Positions 7,201 to 15,178 of a stretch of DNA of 46,774 nt are shown here, in pieces (position 1 is the first letter of the stretch; each line of letters starts with the position of its first letter). The notes under the pieces are model-generated. The model worked only from the letters and a program-made list of their open reading frames with translations, ran no database searches and was not told the DNA's origin. Source of the DNA: a bacterium. Lineage in GTDB: Bacteria > Vulcanimicrobiota > Xenobia > Xenobiales > JADMJV01. The stretch is taken from contig JASBRJ010000116.1 in NCBI GenBank assembly GCA_030149525.1, forward strand, positions 1 through 46,774. The letters run 5' to 3'. Both the position numbers and the translations under genes were made by a program.

Positions 7201-8346
7201 GTGACTCAACGACTTTATTTCCCCCTGGAACAAAACTTCACATGCACTTCATGCGGGAAGTGCTGTAACGCCCACTGGCGCATTGGAGTCACTCCCGAAA
7301 AAAAAGAAGTTATCGAATCCACACAAGCGTTTTCCGCTCTGAAGAAAAAAGGCTTTCAGCCGCTCACGGTTCGTGAGGGAGCCTTCGAACTGAATCGGGA
7401 CTCCAGCGGTCAGTGTTACTTTCACCAAAACGATCTCTGTGCCATTCATGCCGAAGCCGGTCCTGACGCCAAACCGGCTGCTTGCAAACTCTACCCTTTC
7501 CAGCTTGTCGCTAGTCCCGATGGACACTTCGTCTCACTCTCTTTCAGCTGCCCGGCCGTGGTGGCCGGCGTAGGCGGTGATAGCTCCGAGCATCGCAACG
7601 AACTCGAGCAAACCATAGCTTCAGCACCTCACTTCTTCCCTCCCCAACAGCCGGCAAGTGCAGATATCACCATCTCCGAAGGGTTCCAGATCCCGTGGAC
7701 CAGTTATCTTATTTGGGAAACGGATCTTATCGACTCTCTCCGCCACGCCCAGACACCGGTGGAAGCTCTCTTCGACGGTGTCAGTCGGCTCACCGAGGCG
7801 GTCATCCTGAACCAGGAACCGGTTTTTCGGCAAACCCACACCTCGCTCTCTTCGCTCTTGAAGAAGAATCTCATGGAATTGGCTCCGTTCTTCACCGTGA
7901 TCACTCTTTCCAATATCGAGGAGTATTCGGATCTCGGCCGCCGCAAGGAATTGGTGGCACAACTCACAGCCGGCTCCACCTTTCATAGCCGGCTTCTGAA
8001 CACCCGGACGCCGAAGTTCAGACCTCATCGTCCGTTCGACTTACTGACCACCAGTATCATCCAAAGGTTCGTAACAGCGCAGATTTGGGGCAAACGCCTC
8101 ATCACCGGACCCACCTTCTTGTCTCGCCTGCTTTTCCTCGCGATCAGTCTCGAGGTCTTCCGATTTTACTTGGAAACTTACAAACTGATGACCGACGAAA
8201 AGCATTATAGTCAGAGCGGCGTGGAGTGGTGCTTCGACTTCATGGAAAATGAGCTGCTCCATCACCACGACATTCTCTTTCCCGCCTTCTTAGAATGGGA
8301 GAGAGACCTGCTGGAGTTCGGTCGCCACTTTCACAACCAGGAGTAA
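7201..8346 (+). CDS. YkgJ-type cysteine-cluster protein
   Basis: 381 residues from a GTG start three bases after the previous stop. The N-terminal domain has the metal-binding pattern of the YkgJ/CxxCxxCC family: CTSCGKCC at residues 15-22, then C at QCYF, LCAIHAE, ACKLYPF and SCPAV. Such clusters are thought to bind zinc or an iron-sulfur centre. The remaining 240 residues are helical with no domain I recognise. The tight spacing after the PmbA-like gene suggests one operon from the serpin through this gene. No strong ribosome-binding site precedes the GTG, so coupling to the upstream gene is likely. Confidence 0.8.
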   Translation: MTQRLYFPLEQNFTCTSCGKCCNAHWRIGVTPEKKEVIESTQAFSALKKKGFQPLTVREGAFELNRDSSGQCYFHQNDLCAIHAEAGPDAKPAACKLYPFQLVASPDGHFVSLSFSCPAVVAGVGGDSSEHRNELEQTIASAPHFFPPQQPASADITISEGFQIPWTSYLIWETDLIDSLRHAQTPVEALFDGVSRLTEAVILNQEPVFRQTHTSLSSLLKKNLMELAPFFTVITLSNIEEYSDLGRRKELVAQLTAGSTFHSRLLNTRTPKFRPHRPFDLLTTSIIQRFVTAQIWGKRLITGPTFLSRLLFLAISLEVFRFYLETYKLMTDEKHYSQSGVEWCFDFMENELLHHHDILFPAFLEWERDLLEFGRHFHNQE

Positions 8347-8415
8347 CCGAAAGAAAAGCCTTTTAGGGGTGAATCAAAGCAGGATTTTCTCTCAAACAAG
8401 GCCTATTCACCGTGC

Positions 8416-9879
8416 ATGAAAACCCAAACCGCGTCTGGAACCGAATCCAGAGGACTCAAAAGCTTTTTGGAAATCCCCTACGACCAGCTTGAAGAGATGA
8501 ATCTCGAAGCCAAGCAGAAGCAATTGGACCGGGTTGATCCCCTGAAGCTCCAAGACCACTATCTGAAGTATCTGGCCGATGAGAAGAAAATTAAAGCCGT
8601 CACGGTCTGCTTTTCCGACCTTGAAGGCCGTTTTCATATGCTGGACTACGACAAAAAGTTTCTTTTGAAGTCCCACGACAACCTCACCTTCGACGGCTCT
8701 TCCGTACAGGGTTTCTCCGTGGTCGACGAGTCCGACCTGCGCCTGGCCATCGACTGGGCCTCATTCCGCTGGCTACCCAGTGATATCTTCGGACCCGGAA
8801 AGGTGATTGTCTTCGGCCTGATTCAAGACCGTGAGGGCGTGGCCTATCACTCCGATATGCGTGGCCGATTGAAGAACTACTCCGACGAGCTCTACAAGCA
8901 GGGCATGCAGGCCAACATCGCCGTGGAGTGTGAAGGGTTTGTTTTCAATGGTGTCAACGCCGAGCGAACCTATTCCCCCAGCGTGGGCTTTGAACTGGTT
9001 TCCAACGGTGGTTATTACAACTCACTACCCAGTGACCCGCTTCGCCTATTCATCGACCGCCTGGCTGAAGCACAGCGCGCCATGGGCTTTGAAAACGAGA
9101 AGGACCACCCTGAGGTGGCACCCTCTCAGTTCGAGTTGAACTACAGCTACACCGAGGCTCTCATGGCCGCCGACCAGCTCCAACTCTATAAACTGGTAGC
9201 TCGTCAGACCGCCGCCCAGATGGGTTACACCGTGTCTTTCCTTCCCAAGCCTATCGCGGGCATCAACGGCAACGGAATGCACACCAACATGTCCATTAGC
9301 AAGAAGGGCAAGAACAAGTTCTACGACGGCAAAGGCGAAGAGCAACTGTCCAAGATGGGATGGGATTTCATCGAAAGAATTCTCAGTCACGGTAAAGATC
9401 TGTGCTTGATCCTCAACCCCAGCGTCAACTCCTACCGCCGTCTGGACCCCCACTTTGAGGCCCCCAACCAGATCAAGACTTCAGCCGTAGACCGGACTTC
9501 CATGGTTCGAATCCCTCTAGGCAATGAGAAGTCGGCTCGAATCGAGGTGCGGACCGTGGCCCCGGATGCCAATCCCTACATGACGTTCTACGCTCTTTTG
9601 CGCACCGGGTTCGAAGCCACCGCCAGCAAAAAGATCAACAGCAAGACCCGCAGCACCAATGCCGAGTTTCTTCCCGGCAACATTTATGAGGCTATCGAGC
9701 ACTTCGAGAAGTCCAAGTTCATGGAAGAAATTCTTGGTGCCGACGTCAAGCAAAAGTACCTGGAAAGAAAACTTGAAGCGGCCGAGCGCTCTCCCAAGGC
9801 TCTCGGAACTCAGGTCAAGACCGGTGAGATTATCTATCATCACGAGGTTACCAACCAGCATATCTGGGGTCTGTTCTAA
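8416..9879 (+). CDS. glnA: Glutamine synthetase, type I
   Basis: 487 residues. It condenses glutamate and ammonia to glutamine with ATP in the cytoplasm. Family landmarks in order are FDGSSVQGF with DESDLRL (beta-grasp end), AVECEGFVFN with the metal-binding Glu, APSQFELNYSY, NGNGMHTNMS (ATP-site histidine loop), NPSVNSYRRL, and RIEVRTVAPDANPYM. The adenylylation motif NLYDLP is not present, so control by adenylylation is unlikely. The N-terminus carries about 40 extra residues. It is followed by a strong terminator and appears to be a single-gene unit. Start chosen at ATG 8416, with a weak AAGG about 13 bases upstream. Confidence 0.95.
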   Translation: MKTQTASGTESRGLKSFLEIPYDQLEEMNLEAKQKQLDRVDPLKLQDHYLKYLADEKKIKAVTVCFSDLEGRFHMLDYDKKFLLKSHDNLTFDGSSVQGFSVVDESDLRLAIDWASFRWLPSDIFGPGKVIVFGLIQDREGVAYHSDMRGRLKNYSDELYKQGMQANIAVECEGFVFNGVNAERTYSPSVGFELVSNGGYYNSLPSDPLRLFIDRLAEAQRAMGFENEKDHPEVAPSQFELNYSYTEALMAADQLQLYKLVARQTAAQMGYTVSFLPKPIAGINGNGMHTNMSISKKGKNKFYDGKGEEQLSKMGWDFIERILSHGKDLCLILNPSVNSYRRLDPHFEAPNQIKTSAVDRTSMVRIPLGNEKSARIEVRTVAPDANPYMTFYALLRTGFEATASKKINSKTRSTNAEFLPGNIYEAIEHFEKSKFMEEILGADVKQKYLERKLEAAERSPKALGTQVKTGEIIYHHEVTNQHIWGLF

Positions 9880-9900
9880 GAACATCACCGGAAACAAATC

Positions 9901-9931
9901 AAAAGAGGGCTCGCTTGCGGGCCCTCTTTTT
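9901..9931. terminator. Rho-independent terminator, bidirectional
   Basis: Ten-bp perfect stem AAAAGAGGGC (9901-9910) / GCCCTCTTTT (9921-9930) with a 10-nt loop. It is T-rich on both strands, so it can serve glnA and the convergent gene ending at 9965. Confidence 0.9.
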
Positions 9932-9964
9932 GTTTAGGAAGAAGAACGACTCCAAGAAAAGGGG

Positions 9965-11014
9965 TTAGACGGCCACCTTTTTGGAGAACTTATGAACAAA
10001 GTGCTCCAATGTATCTCTCATCCAGTAGATCTCATCGGCTCGTAGGCGTCCAGAGAAACGGATAACTCGGTCGTCGCTTCGTGCCTCCCAGGCGGCTCCA
10101 TCATCGACCACGTCAAGCTCCTCAAGCTTCGTCAAATCGATCTCCTGCTTTGAACTCAATTTACCGACGATCTCGGATTTCAAGGACCGAGGAGTTAAGG
10201 TCACCTCAATCCGGCTACCGAGAGAACTCTTCACTTGCCATCCAACGAAAAGGAGAGAAGCAAGAACGATGCCGGCAATCAAACGATAGAGCCCGCTCTC
10301 TCCCAACTGAGTCATCAAGAATTGAGTATCCCAGAACATTCCTAGAAGACAGAGAAGAGCGAACAGTCCGCCCAGATTATTCCAGTCCCATCGCTGAGGA
10401 ACATTAAAAGTGACTCGTTCCGATTCCTGACGATAAACAATAACGGAATCTTTCGGCTGGGAGATGAACTTAATGGGCTCACCTTGTCTTCGAAGCCGCT
10501 CGCCTAAAGGGAGGTCTAATTCGTTTGGCTCACGCCGATGTCCGGTGACCTTATCGTTCATGGGACGCTGGGTGAAACGAGACAAATCTTCAGCTATCTT
10601 TCGAGCTTGCAGATAGCTGCCGGGCGCTTTCCACTCCACTTTGTCTTTGCCGGACACGAGATAAACAGCGCGCACGGTATAACTCGAATCCTTATTGCTA
10701 CGAGTCTCCTCCACAAGCAGGACTTCAGAGAGCTGCGAAAGCTCCGTAGTCTTCACACTCATGGGCCAAAAAGTGAGTCCCCACCACCGGGTCATCAACC
10801 TTTGGTCCTTATCCAGAGTACAACCGGAGCGGCCGAAAACCATAGCGATGGCAACACAGGTAAAGAGCGTTCCCCCAAATATGTCCGCTCCTGTAATGGG
10901 TTTACCGGCGTAAAGAAACTTTGAAGCGATATCGATTGCAGGCAGGAAAAATAGGAGCCCGAACCAGATCAGGAAGCCGCCACCGTTGCGAATAGATAGC
11001 TTATTACCGCTCAT
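9965..11014 (-). CDS. Membrane protein with duplicated 2TM plus PH-like architecture
   Basis: 349 residues. I place the start at the ATG at 11014 (MSGNKL), which has GAGG seven bases upstream and follows a good promoter. The longer frame to 11101 would place the start upstream of that promoter. Two hydrophobic helices lie at residues about 12-32 and 43-60, followed by a beta-rich segment. A second pair lies near residues 220-262, followed by another beta-rich segment ending in a long helix. The soluble halves resemble bacterial PH-like domains in pattern, but I cannot name a family. It is convergent with glnA. Confidence 0.7.
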   Translation of the reverse strand: MSGNKLSIRNGGGFLIWFGLLFFLPAIDIASKFLYAGKPITGADIFGGTLFTCVAIAMVFGRSGCTLDKDQRLMTRWWGLTFWPMSVKTTELSQLSEVLLVEETRSNKDSSYTVRAVYLVSGKDKVEWKAPGSYLQARKIAEDLSRFTQRPMNDKVTGHRREPNELDLPLGERLRRQGEPIKFISQPKDSVIVYRQESERVTFNVPQRWDWNNLGGLFALLCLLGMFWDTQFLMTQLGESGLYRLIAGIVLASLLFVGWQVKSSLGSRIEVTLTPRSLKSEIVGKLSSKQEIDLTKLEELDVVDDGAAWEARSDDRVIRFSGRLRADEIYWMRDTLEHFVHKFSKKVAV

Positions 11015-11065
11015 CGTCGCACCTCGATTCTGCACTTTTAGAAAATCTCTCAAGGCTAGAAATTT

Positions 11066-11094
11066 ATTATAGTAAAAATCCGCTTCACCGGCAA
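11066..11094 (-). promoter_or_regulatory. Sigma70-type promoter for the 9965-11014 gene
   Basis: Reading the minus strand, -35 TTGCCG (11094-11089), a 17-bp spacer, and a perfect -10 TATAAT (11071-11066). The transcript would begin near 11059, giving a leader of about 45 nt to the ATG at 11014. Confidence 0.7.
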
Positions 11095-11242
11095 GAGGCA
11101 CCGGATAGACGACGTCGCTCTATCCCAGGGTATACAAGCTCTCAGAAAAAGGGATACCCACTTTGTATTTTTCCGGCTCTCCACCCCACCCATCCTCACG
11201 ATGTAGTTTATGATCATCCTTTCCGAAAGGGGAGTCTGAAAA

Positions 11243-11677
11243 ATGACACATCAAGGAACAACCATTGAAAGAAAACAGGTACAACTCGACCCCAACCGAG
11301 GCGAAGTTGTCCAGAAACACTCGGTCGACTATCGTCCCTCTGAATATGAGGCTTCCAAAGCAAAGATCGAGAGATTCTCCGTCATAGCCAACTGGATCGT
11401 CAGCGCCGTGACAGCTCTGTTGGGTATTCGCGTTCTTCTTAGTCTCTTCGGAGCCAACCCGAGTGCGCTCTTTGCCCAGTTCATCTACGCCGTAACTTTC
11501 CCGCTAGTCTTGCCTTTCGACACTCTCTTTATGACGCCCGCCGTGGGACAAGCAACCCTCGACACCGCTGCCCTCGTAGGGCTGGTCGTGTACCCTATCG
11601 CCGGATACGGATTGGCCAAACTTGTTCGAGCCGTATGGGCTCCGGCCGACCCTGAGGGTCGTGCCTACGTAGCGTAA
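11243..11677 (+). CDS. YggT family membrane protein
   Basis: 144 residues with GGGGAG ten bases before the ATG. The C-terminal part has two hydrophobic segments, IANWIVSAVTALLGIRVLLSLFGANP (about 51-75) and TAALVGLVVYPIAGYGLAKLV (about 110-132). The conserved FAQFIYAVTFPLVLPFDTLF block of the YggT family lies between them. YggT proteins are small envelope proteins linked to cell-shape, osmotic or division functions; the exact role is not established. The first 48 residues are charged and polar. It is probably co-transcribed with the secreted protein 19 bp downstream. Confidence 0.8.
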   Translation: MTHQGTTIERKQVQLDPNRGEVVQKHSVDYRPSEYEASKAKIERFSVIANWIVSAVTALLGIRVLLSLFGANPSALFAQFIYAVTFPLVLPFDTLFMTPAVGQATLDTAALVGLVVYPIAGYGLAKLVRAVWAPADPEGRAYVA

Positions 11678-11696
11678 CCCGGAAAGGAGATTTCTT

Positions 11697-12026
11697 ATGA
11701 AAACCACAGCCCTCAAAACTGCGCTTTTGATCACTCTGGCGACCGCCACTTGCGCTGTCGCCAATACCGGAAAGCTTGAGCTGCCCGAAGAAAAGGGTAA
11801 AATCTATCGTCCGGATGCTCCCGGATACTCGTATTACCTCTACGACGCACCGGTGGAAGCGCTCGACGAAACGGTAGAAAGCTTACCGGAGTTCGACGAA
11901 AGTGGCCTCTTCTTGTCGAAGAAGGGTCTCTTCCGCTACGCCTACTTTGAAAAGACGGGGACCTGGGTGACACCCAAACTGTCAGACCAGGCGCTCAGAG
12001 ACCCTTACGACGAGGGAAACTGGTAG
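11697..12026 (+). CDS. Small secreted protein of unknown function
   Basis: 109 residues with a strong AAAGGAG nine bases before the ATG. It has a Sec signal peptide (MKTTALKTALLITLATATCAVA), then an acidic, tyrosine-rich mature part with a repeated GLF(L/R) motif. No family is recognised. It ends before a strong terminator and forms the last gene of the YggT unit. Confidence 0.65.
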   Translation: MKTTALKTALLITLATATCAVANTGKLELPEEKGKIYRPDAPGYSYYLYDAPVEALDETVESLPEFDESGLFLSKKGLFRYAYFEKTGTWVTPKLSDQALRDPYDEGNW

Positions 12027-12030
12027 AGAA

Positions 12031-12061
12031 AAAAGGCTCGCCTGTCAGGCGAGCCTTTTTG
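12031..12061. terminator. Rho-independent terminator, bidirectional
   Basis: A nearly perfect palindrome: AAAAGGCTCGCCTG, a single central T, then CAGGCGAGCCTTTTT. It has A-rich and T-rich flanks and sits between the small secreted protein gene and the convergent lipase gene, so it can stop both. Confidence 0.9.
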
Positions 12062-12084
12062 CTTTTATCGGCAAAACGCTTCCG

Positions 12085-13869
12085 TTATTTCCAGAACTTG
12101 AGGTTCTCCAGTCGGTTCCCAAACGACTCTTCCCGTTCGGCTCGATTGGCTTCTCGGCAATAGTTCGCTTTTCCGGCGAAAAAATTCGAGGATTGCGCTT
12201 TTACCCAGAAACTCTGGGCCGCGTTGTAATAGGTTTCATTGGAATGAATGCCCAGGCGCACGTTTCGAGGTTTCTTGCTGATGTCGGCTGGAGAAATCAG
12301 CGTGCCCTCTTTGTCCATGTGCACCAGGTTCCCCACATGAAGATAGGGGCCGCTAGCCGGGGGAATCATGGTGACGATGTCTCCCTTGAGTTCCATCCGG
12401 TACATGTTGGGCATAACTCGATCGCAGAGCTGCTTGAGGTCGGCACCGCCCACACGGGGAGAACCGGAGACGATGACGACTTCATTTCTAAACTGTCCCG
12501 GTAAATTGAGCGCCACGTCCAGACCACAAAGAGTCGCTTGTGCCCCACCAAGACTATGACCGAACACATAGAGGTTCTTCCCTCGATATTGCGGCTTGGA
12601 AAGAGCGGCAATAATCCTCGGCCTGAGCCGACCGTAGGCCTCCCGGAATCCGTAATGAACCTTAACATCCATGGCCTGGTCGGAGGCGAGGCTTGCAGGA
12701 GTGACAAAGTCCAGAAGAACGGGCACCGCCAGCGCGTCGCTCACAATGCCGTTGAGAAGAGTTTTACCCCGAAGCTTTTCCAGGCCCTCGGAAGCTGCTT
12801 TGCTGCCCCTAAAACACACCACCACATCGTTGCCCTTCACCGCCACATAGCTTCTCAATCGATCGGTGGTGAGAAAGGCGAGCTTTCCATCCGCCTTTGA
12901 AGTGATGAGCTGCCCGTTGTTCTCAAGGGTGAACTCCGCCGTGGTAAGCGAGGTTTTTACCTGATTGTCATTCACCTGAGAAATCCACTGGACATGCTGC
13001 TGCATGGCAGCGATGGTCTCCGCCTTATTCTTGTTGAAACGGGAATCGGTATGAAGGCGGAACTTGTCCCGGTAACCTGTCGGCGCCGAGGTGCTGTTGT
13101 TCTGATTCGCGGTCTGGTTGCCGGGTTGAGGTCTGGCCGGTTCAACCTTCTCGGTTTGGATGGAGCCCGAGTGCGATAAGTCTGCCGGCACAACTTGGGC
13201 GAGGGTGGGTTCTACAGAATTCACCTTCGACAGTGTCCATTGACCGGTCTTCTCCTTGGGGAACCAACCCCACTCTCCTCTGGAAAAGTCACCGGATGGA
13301 GTGAAATAGAAACGAAACCAACCCAGCCGTCCGTTGTTGCTAAAGTGGCCCGCGAAGTTGTTGCGGTCCCAAGCTCCCACCAGAATCCCCTTAGCCCCGT
13401 AGTCACCGATCAGGAAGTTGTCCTGTGTTCGGAGCTTGAGTTGCCCGAACGACGAGTTGTAGACCCCGCTGAATCTCTCGCCGCCCTGTTGGCGCTGAGG
13501 AGTGAAACCGATATTATGAAAATTGCTCAGACGCGGGACAACTGCCGAAACGCGATCACCGTTCCAGTCCTGTAGTTGACCGTCTTTCTTCCAACGATAG
13601 CTTCCACGGAACTTACTACCTCCCAGGTCCTGAAAAGTAAAAAAGCCGCTCCGCTTGTAAGCGGGGTTGGTAAAGACACCTTGGAGTAAGTCGAAGCGCT
13701 TCTCCCCGAGAATGAGACCCTCTTTGCCGTAGTCGCCGACCACGTAGTTACCGATTGTGTAGAGACGAACTTCCCCAAAGTTCGTTTTCCAGGTCCCGTT
13801 CCAGTTTTGAGCCAAGACTATCTGACTCAAGAGAGCCAATAGCAAAAAGGTGTTCTTGAAAAGTCGCAT
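12085..13869 (-). CDS. Secreted class 3 lipase-like hydrolase with duplicated N-terminal domain
   Basis: 594 residues with a Sec signal peptide (about 1-20). Two related 85-residue units follow, each reading W/Y-(N/G)-G-x-(W/Y)-x-(T/S)-x-F-G-x-(V/L)-(R/K)-L and then (V/I)GDYG. They occupy about residues 22-110 and 127-215. After a Pro/Gln/Asn-rich linker comes a lipase class 3 domain: VVCFRGSKAASE (oxyanion region) and the nucleophile elbow FGHSLGGAQA, with Ser at residue 439. Asp and His candidates follow in the KGDIVTMIPP and YLHVGNLVHM segments. It likely cleaves lipid or ester bonds outside the cytoplasm. The N-terminal units may bind a polymer or the envelope. The substrate is unknown. 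Confidence 0.85.
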   Translation of the reverse strand: MRLFKNTFLLLALLSQIVLAQNWNGTWKTNFGEVRLYTIGNYVVGDYGKEGLILGEKRFDLLQGVFTNPAYKRSGFFTFQDLGGSKFRGSYRWKKDGQLQDWNGDRVSAVVPRLSNFHNIGFTPQRQQGGERFSGVYNSSFGQLKLRTQDNFLIGDYGAKGILVGAWDRNNFAGHFSNNGRLGWFRFYFTPSGDFSRGEWGWFPKEKTGQWTLSKVNSVEPTLAQVVPADLSHSGSIQTEKVEPARPQPGNQTANQNNSTSAPTGYRDKFRLHTDSRFNKNKAETIAAMQQHVQWISQVNDNQVKTSLTTAEFTLENNGQLITSKADGKLAFLTTDRLRSYVAVKGNDVVVCFRGSKAASEGLEKLRGKTLLNGIVSDALAVPVLLDFVTPASLASDQAMDVKVHYGFREAYGRLRPRIIAALSKPQYRGKNLYVFGHSLGGAQATLCGLDVALNLPGQFRNEVVIVSGSPRVGGADLKQLCDRVMPNMYRMELKGDIVTMIPPASGPYLHVGNLVHMDKEGTLISPADISKKPRNVRLGIHSNETYYNAAQSFWVKAQSSNFFAGKANYCREANRAEREESFGNRLENLKFWK

Positions 13870-13920
13870 ATCTGTGCCTTGCTTGGTTCAAGGGCCTTAG
13901 TCCTTGATTTTTGTGAAGAT

Positions 13921-14502
13921 CTAGGCTTGACCGGCCACGTGAGTCAGATATTCCACAGCGCACCGGGCGGCGTACTTCTGAATCCACCGCCCCCAGGGAG
14001 CAAAGAGTTTGACGAACCACAAATTGGGACGAGACCAGGCTTCGATGTGAAGCACCACTTCACCACTGGGAAGCTTGGTCACCTGGAAAATTTCTTCCCC
14101 TAGCTCCGGATGCTTTTCCAACGTTTGGTAGACGAAGCCGGAACGAACTCCCCGTTCGGTCTGCTCATTCTCGAAGACCTCCACAACCCGACTGGCAAAG
14201 AACAGGCGAAGGCCGGGCAAGAACTTGTAATTGAGACCGATAGTGTCTCCCACTTCGACCTTCTGAGTGTGGGTCACCGTTTTGCCGATCTTAGGACCGA
14301 AAATTTGATAACCGAGAATGCTTCGCGACACCTTTTCGAACGGGCCACCCTGGATAGGCAAGCCTTCGGGCTCCAAGGCAAGCGTCGCCTCCGTCACATC
14401 GTGATTCGGATTCCGGATGATCTCCTTGGGAGCTTCGGGATGAATTTTGCGCTCTTCCCACTTGGAAAGATCGGGTTGAGACCAGGGAAAGATAAACTGC
14501 AC
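13921..14502 (-). CDS. DUF1990 family protein
   Basis: 193 residues from a GTG start that overlaps the preceding stop (TAGTG), with GAAGAGG upstream. The longer frame to 14592 would overlap most of the GIY-YIG C-terminus and starts in an Arg/Ser-rich stretch, so I reject it. DUF1990 features include VEVGDTIGLNYKFLPGLRL, GFVYQTLEKHPELGEEIF near residue 125, and HIEAWSRPNLWFVKLFAPWGRWIQ near the end. The family has a START-like, lipocalin-like fold with unknown ligand. It is the last gene of a three-gene minus-strand operon. Confidence 0.85.
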   Translation of the reverse strand: MQFIFPWSQPDLSKWEERKIHPEAPKEIIRNPNHDVTEATLALEPEGLPIQGGPFEKVSRSILGYQIFGPKIGKTVTHTQKVEVGDTIGLNYKFLPGLRLFFASRVVEVFENEQTERGVRSGFVYQTLEKHPELGEEIFQVTKLPSGEVVLHIEAWSRPNLWFVKLFAPWGRWIQKYAARCAVEYLTHVAGQA

Positions 14503-14804
14503 TAATTCACCTCTTCGAGCAAGCCGTCGAGACCGAGAACGCCTGCCACCAGACGTTCTTTGTCTTTTCGCTTGAGACGCTTGACTCGCCACTCAAGCTT
14601 ACAAGCCCGGCTACGCGTTCCTACGGCCTGGCGAAAGACCAGTTCCAGAGGCCCTCTGCCTCGAGTAAACTTAGCACCGTCACCGGACTCATGTTGGGAG
14701 AATCGCTGCTCAACATCATTGGTGATGCCCGTATAGAGCTTTCCGTCGCCGCACTTGATGACGTATAGAGACCATTCACTCACAACCGAATCGTCCGTGG
14801 CCAT
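14502..14804 (-). CDS. GIY-YIG nuclease family protein (YhbQ/UPF0213-like)
   Basis: 100 residues. The start is the ATG at 14804, preceded by GGAGGA at nine bases; an upstream TTG at 14822 is less likely. A single GIY-YIG domain reads SLYVIKCGDGKLYTGITNDVEQRFSQH, with the conserved Arg at the usual position, then GAKFTRGRGPLELV and KLEWRVKRL carrying the metal-binding Glu. It matches the length of single-domain YhbQ-type proteins, which are DNA repair or structure-specific nucleases. The stop overlaps the downstream DUF1990 start. Confidence 0.88.
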   Translation of the reverse strand: MATDDSVVSEWSLYVIKCGDGKLYTGITNDVEQRFSQHESGDGAKFTRGRGPLELVFRQAVGTRSRACKLEWRVKRLKRKDKERLVAGVLGLDGLLEEVN

Positions 14805-14823
14805 GGGGCCTGCTTCCTCCAAC

Positions 14824-15117
14824 TTAGCCGAAACGCTTTCTGTTACGCTCCACGGCCTTCTCTCGCTCCTCTTCCCGATTCTTCGGGGGGGCTGAAGTGC
14901 TTAAGTTCTCAAGGAGCTTTCGGGCGACTTCCGCCACATCTTCAACGGCCTGCTCAAAAGGAGCCTGGTTAGCGGCAGAGGGCTTCGTAAAGCCGCTGAT
15001 CTTTCTTACGAACTGGAGGGCTGCAGCCTCAATTTCGTCATCCGTGGCTGGGGGATCAAAGTTGAACAAAGTTCTGATGTTGCGGCACATCCGAGGGGAT
15101 TGGACCTGACCTTTCAT
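14824..15117 (-). CDS. DUF2277 family protein
   Basis: About 97 residues. The conserved core is MCRNIRTLFNFDPPATDDEIEAA followed by ALQFVRKISGFTKPS, which is the DUF2277 signature. The family start is often the Met of MCRNI (15090). Here GGAGG at 15121-15125 sits close to ATGATG at 15117-15120, so I choose the second of those with modest confidence. A charged tail (REEEREKAVERNRKRFG) ends the protein. Function is unknown. It leads the operon with the GIY-YIG and DUF1990 genes. Confidence 0.85.
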   Translation of the reverse strand: MKGQVQSPRMCRNIRTLFNFDPPATDDEIEAAALQFVRKISGFTKPSAANQAPFEQAVEDVAEVARKLLENLSTSAPPKNREEEREKAVERNRKRFG

Positions 15118-15133
15118 CATCCTCCAGCCGCAA

Positions 15134-15169
15134 TGAGAATACTGTCAAGCCCAGTTGACAGTATTCTCA
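15134..15169. promoter_or_regulatory. Perfect 15-bp inverted repeat (operator or terminator-like)
   Basis: TGAGAATACTGTCAA (15134-15148), loop GCCCAG, TTGACAGTATTCTCA (15155-15169). It is AT-rich with no T-tract, so it is a poor intrinsic terminator. It lies between the stop of the 1046-residue gene and the DUF2277 ribosome-binding site. Its inner octamer TTGACAGT is also the half-site found twice in the MerR promoter at 18554, which suggests an operator read by the same regulator. Confidence 0.6.
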
Positions 15170-15178
15170 CTCCTTGAG

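Noticed and set aside
13921-14592. Extended start for the DUF1990 gene
   Set aside because: The extra 30 residues overlap the GIY-YIG C-terminus. The GTG at 14502 has a ribosome-binding site and a TAGTG overlap.
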